The notes under the pieces: model-generated
What the model was told of the DNA's origin: nothing
The model's database searches: none
The model's input: the letters and a program-made list of their open reading frames with translations, nothing else
Shown here: positions 1 through 7,786 of the stretch, one piece after another
Layout: every line of letters starts with the position of its first letter
Position numbering within the stretch: position 1 is the first letter of the stretch
Origin: JAYZQT01 sp964412235
GTDB lineage: Bacteria; Pseudomonadota; Alphaproteobacteria; MPNO01; UBA830
Length of the DNA stretch: 10,909 nucleotides
Reading direction: 5' to 3'
Assembly (NCBI GenBank): GCA_964412235.1
Contig: CAYPNT010000094.1
Coordinates: 1 to 10,909, forward strand
Translations under genes and position numbers: made by a program

Positions 1-21
1 TGCTATATCGGATATGCCGGT

Positions 22-885
22 CTAGAAGCCGTAAAGTATTGCAGGATTATCTACCAGAAGTTTTTTTTGAAGATCGTCGCTGGATGCATAACGGGGTATC
101 AAATCTACGAGTTTTCCATCGTCTGGCATGCCCTCCCACAGATTCGGGTGGGGCCAGTCCGTACCCCACAGCACCCGATTGGAATTGGCTTCAATAACAT
201 TTTGTGCAAATGGTATCACGTCATCATACGGAAATCCCATCCGAGTGAGGCGCTCTGCACAGGAGATTTTAACCCATACATCCTCGTTCCGCATGAAATC
301 AAGTAATAACCGAAAAGGTTCCGAACTCAACCCTTTGGATATATCCACCCTGACCATGTGGTCAAATACTATCGGCAGACGAAATCGGCATAAATCATCT
401 TTGAACTCAACGATATCCTGGGCCTCAATATAAATCACCAGATGCCATCCCAAGCCTTCTATCTTCTCAGCAATGCGATGCACTCTCTCAAAATTTGGTG
501 GGCCGCTAAGGTGGCGCGCAAAACTAAATCGAATACCTCTAATTCCCCCCGCGTGTAGGACCTCGAAGTCTGATTCAGAAAAGGTTTCATCTACAATTGC
601 AACGCCCCGCCACCTACCGTTTGAGGAAGTTATTGCGTCAAGCGTAGCAGTGTTATCCGTCCCGTGGCAGGTCGCTTGAACGATGACCGACCGATCAAAA
701 CCCAACAATCCATGTAATTCTCGCAGCCGTTCTTTGGGAGCATCAACCGGGGTGTATGTGCGATCTGGATGGTAGGAAAAAATTTTCTGGGGCCCAAATA
801 CGTGAACATGAGCATCGCAAGCACCCGGCGGTGGTATGAAGGACGGTGCAGATGGTGCTGGGTGCGGAGGAGGCGGATACTTCAT
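22..885 (-). CDS. LigI-type amidohydrolase (2-pyrone-4,6-dicarboxylate hydrolase family)
   Basis: This is a 287-residue TIM-barrel metal-dependent hydrolase of the amidohydrolase superfamily, closest in pattern to 2-pyrone-4,6-dicarboxylate (PDC) lactonase LigI and related lactone hydrolases. These enzymes open cyclic ester intermediates of aromatic or sugar-acid breakdown in the cytoplasm. Visible features are a proline-rich N-terminus (residues 4-20), then CDAHVHVFGP with the HxH pair at H26/H28, GIRFSFARHL (115-125), FDHMVRVD with H176 and GTDWPHPN with the catalytic Asp at D243. Length matches the family. It starts at an ATG with only a weak upstream ribosome site and ends in TAG. It diverges from the DUF952 gene across 125 bp. 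The family call is firm. The true substrate is not shown, and a non-PDC lactone is equally possible because no other PDC-pathway gene is present. Confidence 0.88.
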   Translation of the reverse strand: MKYPPPPHPAPSAPSFIPPPGACDAHVHVFGPQKIFSYHPDRTYTPVDAPKERLRELHGLLGFDRSVIVQATCHGTDNTATLDAITSSNGRWRGVAIVDETFSESDFEVLHAGGIRGIRFSFARHLSGPPNFERVHRIAEKIEGLGWHLVIYIEAQDIVEFKDDLCRFRLPIVFDHMVRVDISKGLSSEPFRLLLDFMRNEDVWVKISCAERLTRMGFPYDDVIPFAQNVIEANSNRVLWGTDWPHPNLWEGMPDDGKLVDLIPRYASSDDLQKKLLVDNPAILYGF

Positions 886-1010
886 ACTCTGAGACCCATT
901 TGGTTTAGTCGAATAAATAATGTTGAATATCTATTAAACAGGGTATGTAGAAAATATACACTACCCAAACGTGTTGTTTAACCGGCTACCAAAGACCTTG
1001 TGAAAACTGA

Positions 1011-1409
1011 ATGTACGGAAAATCAATATACCGCTTATGTGAAAAAAAAGACTGGGATGACGCTCTTGCTTTGGGGGTCTACCGAGGTACGGAGTTAGAT
1101 GTTCAGGATGGTTACATTCACCTGTCTACGGCTGAACAACTAATAGAAACAGCCAAAATATATTTTTTTGGGGCTGAACACCTACTCCTGTTACACATCA
1201 ACCCGAATAACCTTGGCGACGAATTAAGATGGGAAACGTCTCGAAACGGTCAAATTTTTCCACATTTCTATGGGCGTTTAAATACAGAGTTTATCCATAC
1301 AATTACAGAGCTTGAACTTGACGACGAAGGTGTCCACATTTTTCCAAAACATAATGAACTAAACGAGACAAGTAACGTTAACAAGCCTGCAAACCCGATT
1401 GTTTCATAG
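1011..1409 (+). CDS. DUF952 family protein
   Basis: This is a small 132-residue soluble protein of the DUF952 family, whose function is unknown. The signature is clear: an N-terminal IYRLCEKKDWDDA stretch (6-18), the DGYIHLST motif (33-40), a central strand ending in LLLLHINP (58-65) and FPHFYGRL (83-90). I recall the DUF952 fold being compared to ADP-ribosyltransferases, but no activity can be inferred from that here. The ATG at 1011 directly follows an in-frame TGA, so it is the earliest possible start; the ribosome site is weak. The C-terminal ~20 residues, rich in Asn, Pro and Lys, extend past the conserved domain and look disordered. It lies 71 bp upstream of the amidohydrolase on the same strand, so the two could be co-transcribed. 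Any link to catabolism is only positional. Confidence 0.85.
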   Translation: MYGKSIYRLCEKKDWDDALALGVYRGTELDVQDGYIHLSTAEQLIETAKIYFFGAEHLLLLHINPNNLGDELRWETSRNGQIFPHFYGRLNTEFIHTITELELDDEGVHIFPKHNELNETSNVNKPANPIVS

Positions 1410-1480
1410 ATTCCACCCTTTTCCTGCGCTGCGTATTACGATATTCCTGTAAAAATGCCCCACCATGAGCGAATAAAAAC

Positions 1481-2341
1481 ATGACGGAAGAATTTAAAGT
1501 TATCGATATCGTCTGCAACGCCTTCACGCCCGAGGTCATCCAAAATGGCTGGATGTCAACCGATAGAGAATTTCACAAAAAAGTTCGTATAAAGGAGGAA
1601 TACCGCGGAGGCGTCACGCCGGAATCGTACATTCAAATGATGGACCGGTGTGGCATAGAACGCTCATTTTTAATTGCTTCGCGATCAGGTGACCTAAGAG
1701 TTAAGGGCTCGGCACACATGCCCACCGACTACATCGCAGATCTCGTGCAACATCACCCGGATAGGTTTTCGGGATTAATTGGGATCGACCCCTCCAGAAT
1801 TATGGAAAGCTTAGCGGAAGTACAAACGGCCGTGAGGGAACTCGGCTTCATCGGCGCCCATCTTTACCCACATTGGTTTGACGAGGCACCCGATGCACCC
1901 AAATACTACCCCTTTTATGCCAAATGTTGTGAGTTGGAGATACCTATACAGATGCAAGTAGGTCACTGCCTGGTTTATAATCCACACCGACGCCTCCCGA
2001 GTGTGGGCCGACCAATATGTCTCGATAAAATTGCAATGGATTTCCCCGACCTAAAGTTAGTAGGTATCCACATCGGGTATCCTTGGTATGAAGAAATGAT
2101 TTCCGTGGCCTGGAAACACCCTAATGTATTTATCGGACTTGATGCCTACGCACCGAAGCACTGGCCCGAACCGGTTAGGCATTACATGAATACCTTTGGG
2201 CAGGATAAAGTATTGTTTGGCACCGACTGGCCGGTGGTAGATCCGGAACGCGCGATACAGGACCTGGATGGAATAAATTTTAAACCTCATGCTAAACGCA
2301 AGGTTTTGAGGGATAATGCGTTGAAAATATATAATTTATGA
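1481..2341 (+). CDS. ACMSD-like amidohydrolase lacking the HxH metal motif
   Basis: This is a 286-residue TIM-barrel protein of the amidohydrolase-2 family, which includes 2-amino-3-carboxymuconate-6-semialdehyde decarboxylase (ACMSD) and other aromatic-acid decarboxylases and hydrolases. Family marks are GLIGIDP (98-104), HLYPHW (127-132), QVGH with H162, GIHIGYPWYEE with H197, and FGTDWPV with D249. The usual N-terminal DxHxH strand reads IDIVCNAFTPE, so V11 and N13 stand where two metal-binding histidines are expected. The enzyme may therefore hold its metal differently or belong to a metal-site-variant subgroup. It is otherwise full length, with no sign of decay. It ends tail to tail with the class I ligase, overlapping it by 6 bp. 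An ACMS decarboxylase role would fit the 3-hydroxyanthranilate dioxygenase further right but is unproven; a hydrolase or decarboxylase of another ring product is as likely. Confidence 0.85.
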   Translation: MTEEFKVIDIVCNAFTPEVIQNGWMSTDREFHKKVRIKEEYRGGVTPESYIQMMDRCGIERSFLIASRSGDLRVKGSAHMPTDYIADLVQHHPDRFSGLIGIDPSRIMESLAEVQTAVRELGFIGAHLYPHWFDEAPDAPKYYPFYAKCCELEIPIQMQVGHCLVYNPHRRLPSVGRPICLDKIAMDFPDLKLVGIHIGYPWYEEMISVAWKHPNVFIGLDAYAPKHWPEPVRHYMNTFGQDKVLFGTDWPVVDPERAIQDLDGINFKPHAKRKVLRDNALKIYNL

Positions 2342-3790
2342 TGATTTCTGTGCTACTAACTTTAGGGTTTTAGTGTCAACCTTACCAAGATCATTCTTCG
2401 GCAGACTATCAAGGATCAAAATAGTTTTTGGCACCTTATATGCTGCCAATTTTTTCGCTAAAAACCGTCTAAGAGCATCTATTTGTGGGTCTCCTACAAT
2501 AAATGCCACAACTTCCTCCCCAAACTCGCTTGATGGAACACCAACGACGGCCGCGTCGAACACAGCTTGATATGATATAAGGGTTGCCTCTATTTCATGA
2601 GGATAAATATTTATCCCACCACGAATAATGATGTCCTTTGATCGTCCTTCCAGAAAAAGAAAACCTTCGTTATCAAACCGCCCTAAATCACCAGGATAAA
2701 ACCAACCCACGTAGAAGGGATTCGCGGCTCCGCCTTCATTGTTGAAGAAGTTAGTGGCAACTCCCTCTCCACGATAGCGAATGTGACCGACCTCACCCTG
2801 AATAACCGGTTGATGAGTATCATCTACAATCTCTACTTCCGTATTAAATACAACTTGACCGACCGAACCTGGTGTTGAATCGCCGTGCCCAGCCCTCGAT
2901 ACCGATATCCCTCCGCCCTCAGTAGAGCCGTAGTAATTTAGAAAATTTGTGCACAGGCGAGACCTCACGACGCGCGATTCCCCATCATGCAGGGTAGAGC
3001 CTGTGGAAAGTAATATGCGAAGAGTTGGAAGCAGCTTTTCACCTGTTTCTTCCAGAGCAAGGAGACGGCGAAGCATAGTCGGAACCAGGAGAGTTGTCGT
3101 TGCCTTGCTCGACGCAGCTAGACTAATAAGTTTATTCGGGTCAAATGGTGGTGGAAAGAGTATCACCGTTGCACCAATCCACGTGTTACTCATCGTAAAA
3201 GACCGACCACCGCCAAAATACAAGGGTGTCACTGAAAGATAACGATCCCTCTCATTGAACCCCAACGATATTAGCTGTGTTACCCATCTCGCCCGCATCT
3301 GTTTATGCGTTACAATTGGGCCCTTCGGTAACCCGGTTGTGCCAGACGAAAGAGACAGTACCAACGGCAAGTCATCTTCCTCAGGAAAAGGAAAGTCTTC
3401 CTTATATAAGGCAGCTCGTTTTTTAAAACTACTATCTAAACGGATCGCCCCCTGTCGGCTTGTATCGTCTTCCGACACAAAAGCGGAAGCTTGAAAAAAC
3501 GTCAGGACCCTCGTTTTCTCGGTCTCCGTCCATCGATGGTCCACAGGGAGAATAATGCCACCAAGTCGCGCTATGGCCCAATTCATGATTATATGTTCGG
3601 CCGTATCTTTCATGCCAACGCCAATGACGTCGCCGGAACGTAAATCAAAATCGATAGACAAACTTATCGCCCAGGATCGAACTGTTTTTGCAAGATCGTG
3701 GTAATTAATTGTTTGGGAGCCGTCGATTATAGCCGGGTGTTCTGGTTTTCTGCGGGCCTGATGTTCTATGAGAGATGCGAGATTTGCCAT
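2336..3790 (-). CDS. Class I adenylate-forming acyl-CoA synthetase (AMP-binding)
   Basis: This is a 484-residue acyl- or aryl-CoA ligase of the ANL superfamily, which activates a carboxylate with ATP to an acyl-AMP and transfers it to CoA in the cytoplasm. The core motifs are all present in order: the P-loop LSSGTTGLPKG (147-157), YYGSTEG (286-292), YPGDLG with D368, the hinge and CoA-half region GRSKDIIIRGGINIYP (382-397), and the C-terminal LPKNDLGK with catalytic K470. It is a little shorter than typical 500-550-residue members, mostly through compact N-terminal loops. The ATG has no strong ribosome site. It is transcribed away from the PaaK-like ligase across a 69-bp spacer. The substrate cannot be read from the sequence; a fatty, cinnamic or benzoic type acid is possible, and the catabolic neighbours favour an aromatic or branched acid. 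Confidence 0.92.
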   Translation of the reverse strand: MANLASLIEHQARRKPEHPAIIDGSQTINYHDLAKTVRSWAISLSIDFDLRSGDVIGVGMKDTAEHIIMNWAIARLGGIILPVDHRWTETEKTRVLTFFQASAFVSEDDTSRQGAIRLDSSFKKRAALYKEDFPFPEEDDLPLVLSLSSGTTGLPKGPIVTHKQMRARWVTQLISLGFNERDRYLSVTPLYFGGGRSFTMSNTWIGATVILFPPPFDPNKLISLAASSKATTTLLVPTMLRRLLALEETGEKLLPTLRILLSTGSTLHDGESRVVRSRLCTNFLNYYGSTEGGGISVSRAGHGDSTPGSVGQVVFNTEVEIVDDTHQPVIQGEVGHIRYRGEGVATNFFNNEGGAANPFYVGWFYPGDLGRFDNEGFLFLEGRSKDIIIRGGINIYPHEIEATLISYQAVFDAAVVGVPSSEFGEEVVAFIVGDPQIDALRRFLAKKLAAYKVPKTILILDSLPKNDLGKVDTKTLKLVAQKSS

Positions 3791-3859
3791 AGTTATCGCG
3801 CCACTTTACTACTAAAAAAGCAATTATTGGGCTCTTGATGAAACTGTTTCCGTAAAAAG

Positions 3860-5230
3860 ATGCAACAATCCAAACACATAGTCTTTCAGCCACTTAACAC
3901 TATAAACACTGTACGACAAAGTAATTTAGTCCGGTCAATGGACCTCATACTTGACAGACATCCAGCTTATACCAAAATTGCTCAAAAACTCGGATTAACT
4001 CGTCGCGATTTTCACGAAGTTAATAATCTCGATGTTTTACCAGTTACCACCAAATTAGATTTTATTAAAAAACCCGACGCATATACCCTAAACACACAAG
4101 GACTAACCCCAGAGGAGGTCGCTGTTTGGGATGTAATGAACACGACGGGCACTACCGCCGGTGCACCTACCCCCTTTCTTTCTACGACTTATGACTTCTA
4201 CAGAATCTTGTCAGTACAAGAGGGAATGTTGCGCCTCCGTGGAGTTGGGCACACCGACAAAGTAGCAAATCTTTTTCCTTTAACAGTCTGGCCACACGGG
4301 GCATACACGCGTGTGGCTCACGCGGCGGCCACGCTCAAAATACCCGTCACGAATATACTCCCGGGAAATCCTTCGCGTTCCTTTAAGCATGGGAGCACAT
4401 TAGAACAGGCCATCACCATTATAGAAAAAGACCTCCCCACCATATTGTGGGGAGTTCCAAGCTATCTTAGGCGCCTGTTATCTCGAGCTGGTGAGCTAGG
4501 TGCTGATTTTTCGACCGTTCGCTTCGCATTCATTACTGGCGAGAGTACACCTGAAATACTCAGAAACGACCTCATAACAAAATTATTAGCGCTGGGCGCC
4601 AGCAACCCATTTGTCTCAATCTCATACGGCTCAACCGAAATGCAAGGTGGAATGGTGGAATGTACACCTGGCTCTGGGTACCATAATCCCGCACCAGACC
4701 AGTTTCACATCGACGTTGTCGACCCCCAAACACACTCGCCATTACCCGCCGGTAAGTCCGGGCTCGTTTTGCTTAGCCACATAGACCGTCGCGGTACAGT
4801 CCTTTTACGGTACTCTCTTGGCGACATTTCCAAACTCGCATCTGGCCCCTGCCCCTACTGTGGATCCCACACGCAACGTTTGGTTGAAACACCTACCCGA
4901 ATAGATTCATTAATCAAGATTAAAGGGACTCTAGTAAATCCCGCCATAATAGAGGAAATATTGTTATTAGACCCGACTATCAAAGAATTTCAAATTGTGG
5001 TCGAACATGAAAACAAAGACGACGCCCTTTCACCCGACCAACTTCGACTTCGGGTCTCCGGTAGTCCCATTAATCTTGTTCAAAAGGTTAAGGTTGCAAC
5101 CGGCATTAGGCCCGTCGTTGAAATAACCGAAGTAGAAGAAATTTTTATCCCTGGTGAAACTTTAAAAAACCAAAGGGTAATTGACACTCGAAAAAATAGA
5201 AAAGGCGACCCAACCGGGCCGCCTTACTAG
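3860..5230 (+). CDS. PaaK-like adenylate-forming ligase (phenylacetate-CoA ligase family)
   Basis: This is a 456-residue ANL-superfamily ligase of the phenylacetate-CoA ligase (PaaK/CapK) type, distinct from its class I neighbour. Visible motifs are the ATP loop TTGTTAGAPTP (95-105), which seems one residue longer than the common SGTTGxPT form, SYGSTEMQGG (255-264), RYSLGD with D322, a CPYCGS element (331-336) typical of this family, and RIDSLIKIKG (347-356), corresponding to the usual hinge. The C-terminal segment ends PGETLKNQRVIDTR (431-444), with K436 a candidate catalytic lysine. It most likely makes an aryl- or arylacetyl-CoA thioester, but no substrate can be assigned. Its start has a weak ribosome site. 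Its last codons contain the terminator hairpin that serves the converging TRAP operon; its stop is 10 bp from the dctP stop. Confidence 0.88.
   Translation: MQQSKHIVFQPLNTINTVRQSNLVRSMDLILDRHPAYTKIAQKLGLTRRDFHEVNNLDVLPVTTKLDFIKKPDAYTLNTQGLTPEEVAVWDVMNTTGTTAGAPTPFLSTTYDFYRILSVQEGMLRLRGVGHTDKVANLFPLTVWPHGAYTRVAHAAATLKIPVTNILPGNPSRSFKHGSTLEQAITIIEKDLPTILWGVPSYLRRLLSRAGELGADFSTVRFAFITGESTPEILRNDLITKLLALGASNPFVSISYGSTEMQGGMVECTPGSGYHNPAPDQFHIDVVDPQTHSPLPAGKSGLVLLSHIDRRGTVLLRYSLGDISKLASGPCPYCGSHTQRLVETPTRIDSLIKIKGTLVNPAIIEEILLLDPTIKEFQIVVEHENKDDALSPDQLRLRVSGSPINLVQKVKVATGIRPVVEITEVEEIFIPGETLKNQRVIDTRKNRKGDPTGPPY
5191..5225 (-). terminator. Rho-independent terminator of the TRAP operon
   Basis: Read on the minus strand, 16 bp past the dctP stop, a 10-bp stem (5216-5225 with 5202-5211) closes a 4-base loop (5212-5215). 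All pairs are Watson-Crick except one G-U. It is followed by TTTTCTATTTTTT. On the plus strand the G-U becomes an A-C mismatch and no U run follows, so it should act leftward only. It lies inside the 3' end of the PaaK-like ligase gene. Confidence 0.72.
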
Positions 5231-5240
5231 TTAATCAAGG

Positions 5241-6397
5241 TCAATAGAGCTTTGTAGGATCTATTTTCGAATATATGTGCTTTCGCATGAGACCTTCATA
5301 GATAGCAGATGCTTTTGCTAGGCTAGAACGCTCAGGAGTTGCATTAGCGATAGCGTTTTCAAGCCCCGCATCAGCAATTATTTTTTCCCATTTTTTTACG
5401 TTTTTAACAAATCTATCGGCGATCGACTGCGCATTTTTCGCTTTCATCTTAGTTGCGTTCTTAACCGCTAGTTTCACTTCGTTCTTACTATGCGCCGCCC
5501 ACAGTTTGGCCATCGCGGCACCGGTCTTTATGATTTTAATTCCTTCTTTCTTTGCCATAGCGCGTGATGCGATATCATCACCCACATAACCGTCAATAAC
5601 GGTATTCGCTATTGTCCGTGGCATTTCCTTCCACATTGTTCGCTTTTGATCATCAGAATACGCATCCCAAGCTTTCCTGTTCATCACAAAAAGGCCTAAC
5701 CCGGAATAGGACCCCAGCCCATAATTCAGGACAGACTTAATACTGTCTGCAATTGGATAAGACTTGAGCCAAGCAATTGGACCAACGATACAATCAATAT
5801 TGCCACGTTTAATAGCCTCAGGGGTGTCACTCATAGACATACTCACTGGTATACCACCCAGTGCTCTGGCCCAACGACCCAGCGCACCGGTCGTTCGAAG
5901 TTTTTTACCCTTAACGTCAGATAATTTAGTGACCATCCCCCGACAAAGAAGTGAATAACCACCCACGCCATAACCCGCGATATAAACAAGACCCTGTCTT
6001 CGGTAATCGCCTAAACATTCTGGACAATCAAGAAAATAGGTTTCATGCGCTGCCCCATTCATTATTAGCTCGTTCCGACCAAGCATCATAAGATCAGGGA
6101 TAATAAATGCATGTTTTAATTGTGTACGATGATAACTCGGTACAACGAGACCTGCCTCAGCTGTCCTATTCCCCACACCCTTAAGTGTTCCCTTGGCTTT
6201 AAATAATTGCCCGCCGGTAACGTGCTTCCATTTAATCCCCTTTTTTTCCAACCGTTCATCCAGGGGCCGTGTTTGTTAACGTTATGCTTTGGTGGAAGCC
6301 ATTGCCCATAAACATACGGCTTGTCCGCCATAGCCGGTAGTCCCGCCAACAAAAGTGCCGCGCCCGCGACCGCTACTATAATATTTCTGTGTCTCAT
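5241..6397 (-). CDS. dctP: TRAP transporter substrate-binding protein DctP, frame broken by one base
   Basis: This is the periplasmic solute-binding subunit of a TRAP importer, which delivers an organic acid to the DctQM membrane complex. The start at 6397 is certain: an AAGGAGGGA ribosome site lies just upstream, and the product begins with a clean signal peptide, a basic MRHR, a hydrophobic stretch (6-20) and probable cleavage after PAMA (residue 24). After W50 the frame breaks at an A7-G4 run (6237-6247, minus strand). The mature domain continues intact in the -1 frame from 6251 to 5241, including GKKLRTTGALGRWARALGG and the DTPEAIKRGNIDCIVGP region. One added A would give a normal 385-residue protein. 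With no second lesion, this looks like a homopolymer sequencing error, a very recent mutation or ribosomal slippage, not an old pseudogene. The ligand is unknown. It is the last gene of the dctQ-dctM-dctP operon. Confidence 0.85.
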
Positions 6398-6400
6398 GTG

Positions 6401-6409
6401 TCCCTCCTT
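6401..6409 (-). promoter_or_regulatory. Strong ribosome binding site of dctP
   Basis: On the minus strand AAGGAGGGA sits a few bases before the ATG at 6397. It is a near-perfect anti-16S match and the strongest such site in the window. It fits the need for more binding protein than membrane subunits. It also fixes the true dctP start at the signal peptide, so the downstream TTG at 6251, which opens the mature-domain frame, is not a genuine start. Confidence 0.8.
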
Positions 6410-6447
6410 GTTTTAATTTATTTAGCCTCCGAAATTCGAATTCCGAC

Positions 6448-7761
6448 CTAACCCATCATAGAAGGCAGGAATAAAGAAATTTGGGGAAAAGCAACTAGTA
6501 AAACTACTACGATAATCTCACACACTAAAAACCAACCAACCCCTTTAAATATCGCTTCAAGTGAAACCTCGGGGCCAACAACACTTTTAATCACATATAC
6601 ATTTAAGCCTACAGGTGGCGTCAAAAGGCCAATTTCAATATATTTAACGACGAGAACTCCAAACCAAATAAGGTTCAAGTCTAATGCCTCGAACATTGGC
6701 AGAAGCAAGGGCAGGGATAACAAAAGCACTCCCAAAGGATCTAAGAACATCCCTAAAATGATATAAATTACCGATGCTGCAAGAACTAGGAGAAGTGGTT
6801 CTGCCGCCCAACTCCCCACTAGTTCCTTTAAAAAAGTTTCCGCGCCGGCCATAGCAAGGAAACGTGTTAACATTACCGCTCCGATAGCAACCCAAAATAT
6901 CTTTGCTGTCCCCGCTAAAGCCTCAAGAACACTGTCTTTCAGCACCTTGAGGTTCATTCGTCCCTGCAAAATTGAAATAACAACCGACACAAAAGCGCCG
7001 AACGCACCCGCCTCAGTGGGCGTTACTAGTCCCCCATAGAGGCCGCCTATAATTGCGATAATTAATACGAGTAAAGGCCACACATCCTTTAGAGCTATAA
7101 GTTTTTCAACAAATGATAGTTTTAGGTCAAGCGGCGGCCCCAGCTCGGGATTTCTTTTACATCGCGCTATGATCATTAGTGCATAAATTGCGGCGGTCAG
7201 AAGCCCCGGCAAGACACCAGCAATAAAAAGTTTACTGATTGAAACCTCAGCGAATATTCCATAAAGAACAAATGCGATTGATGGAGGGATCATCGCGCCC
7301 AGCGTTCCCGCGCTTGCCACAGTACCGCTAGACAGCCCGACGTCGTATCCCGCCTTAGACATTTCCGGAACACTAATTTTTCCAAGAGCGGCGGCGGTTG
7401 CGGTACTCGACCCGGATGCTGCTGCAAAGCCAGCACACGCGAAATTCGTTGCCACTGCCAATCCCCCAGGCAGCCCACCAAACCAACATCGTGCCGCGTA
7501 AAATAACGATGCACTAATACCAGAGTTATGAGCGACTGCACCCATAAGAAGAAACATTGGGATCGCAGAAAACGACCAGTGCGCGGCAAAATCAAATGGT
7601 TCATTGCGTATCATTCCCGCCGCAACATCCCACCCTTTTAGAGAAGCCACCCCCCCAACAGCAACGAGGAACAGGGCAAAACCCACTGGAAGCCGAAGCG
7701 CAATTAAAACGAGAAGAATGCCCATAGCCGTGAATGCTATTTGAAGGTCTGTAAATTCCAT
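6448..7761 (-). CDS. dctM: TRAP transporter large membrane subunit DctM
   Basis: This is the 437-residue inner-membrane permease subunit of a sodium-coupled TRAP importer, with the usual chain of about a dozen hydrophobic segments. Signature stretches are ASGSSTATAAALG (115-127), the VPEMSKAGYD segment (131-140), ASAGTLGAMIPPSI (149-162), LYGIFAEVSISKLFIAG (166-182), GGLVTPTEAGAFGA (243-256) and LTPPVGLNVYV (380-390). Length is normal and no frame problem is seen. The ATG at 7761 is preceded by a modest GGGAAAG site. It lies 25 bp after dctQ and 50 bp before dctP, so the three form one operon. Residues do not show the substrate; TRAP systems take up C4-dicarboxylates, 2-oxo acids, sugar acids and aromatic acids. 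Confidence 0.96.
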   Translation of the reverse strand: MEFTDLQIAFTAMGILLVLIALRLPVGFALFLVAVGGVASLKGWDVAAGMIRNEPFDFAAHWSFSAIPMFLLMGAVAHNSGISASLFYAARCWFGGLPGGLAVATNFACAGFAAASGSSTATAAALGKISVPEMSKAGYDVGLSSGTVASAGTLGAMIPPSIAFVLYGIFAEVSISKLFIAGVLPGLLTAAIYALMIIARCKRNPELGPPLDLKLSFVEKLIALKDVWPLLVLIIAIIGGLYGGLVTPTEAGAFGAFVSVVISILQGRMNLKVLKDSVLEALAGTAKIFWVAIGAVMLTRFLAMAGAETFLKELVGSWAAEPLLLVLAASVIYIILGMFLDPLGVLLLSLPLLLPMFEALDLNLIWFGVLVVKYIEIGLLTPPVGLNVYVIKSVVGPEVSLEAIFKGVGWFLVCEIIVVVLLVAFPQISLFLPSMMG

Positions 7762-7786
7762 CAGGCAAGCTTTCCCATATTACCGG

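Noticed and set aside
886..1010. Promoter-like TTGAAT and TATGTA/TGTAGA boxes upstream of the DUF952 gene
   Set aside because: Box matches and spacing are poor, and the AT-rich spacer gives many equal alternatives.
3860..5230. CPYCGS in the PaaK-like ligase as a zinc-finger or novel metal site
   Set aside because: A cysteine pair at this place is common in the PaaK family, so it is not novel.
5764..5958. Plus-strand 64-codon ORF inside dctP
   Set aside because: It is a shadow of the well-supported dctP coding frame, with no family pattern and no ribosome site.
6248..6251. TTG at 6251 as start of a separate cytoplasmic binding-domain protein
   Set aside because: It has no ribosome site, the signal peptide lies directly upstream in the neighbouring frame, and TRAP binding proteins must be exported. 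A frameshift explains the layout better.
7290..7604. Minus-strand 104-codon ORF in another frame inside dctM
   Set aside because: It overlaps the strongly conserved DctM motifs in the real frame, and its own product has no recognisable pattern.
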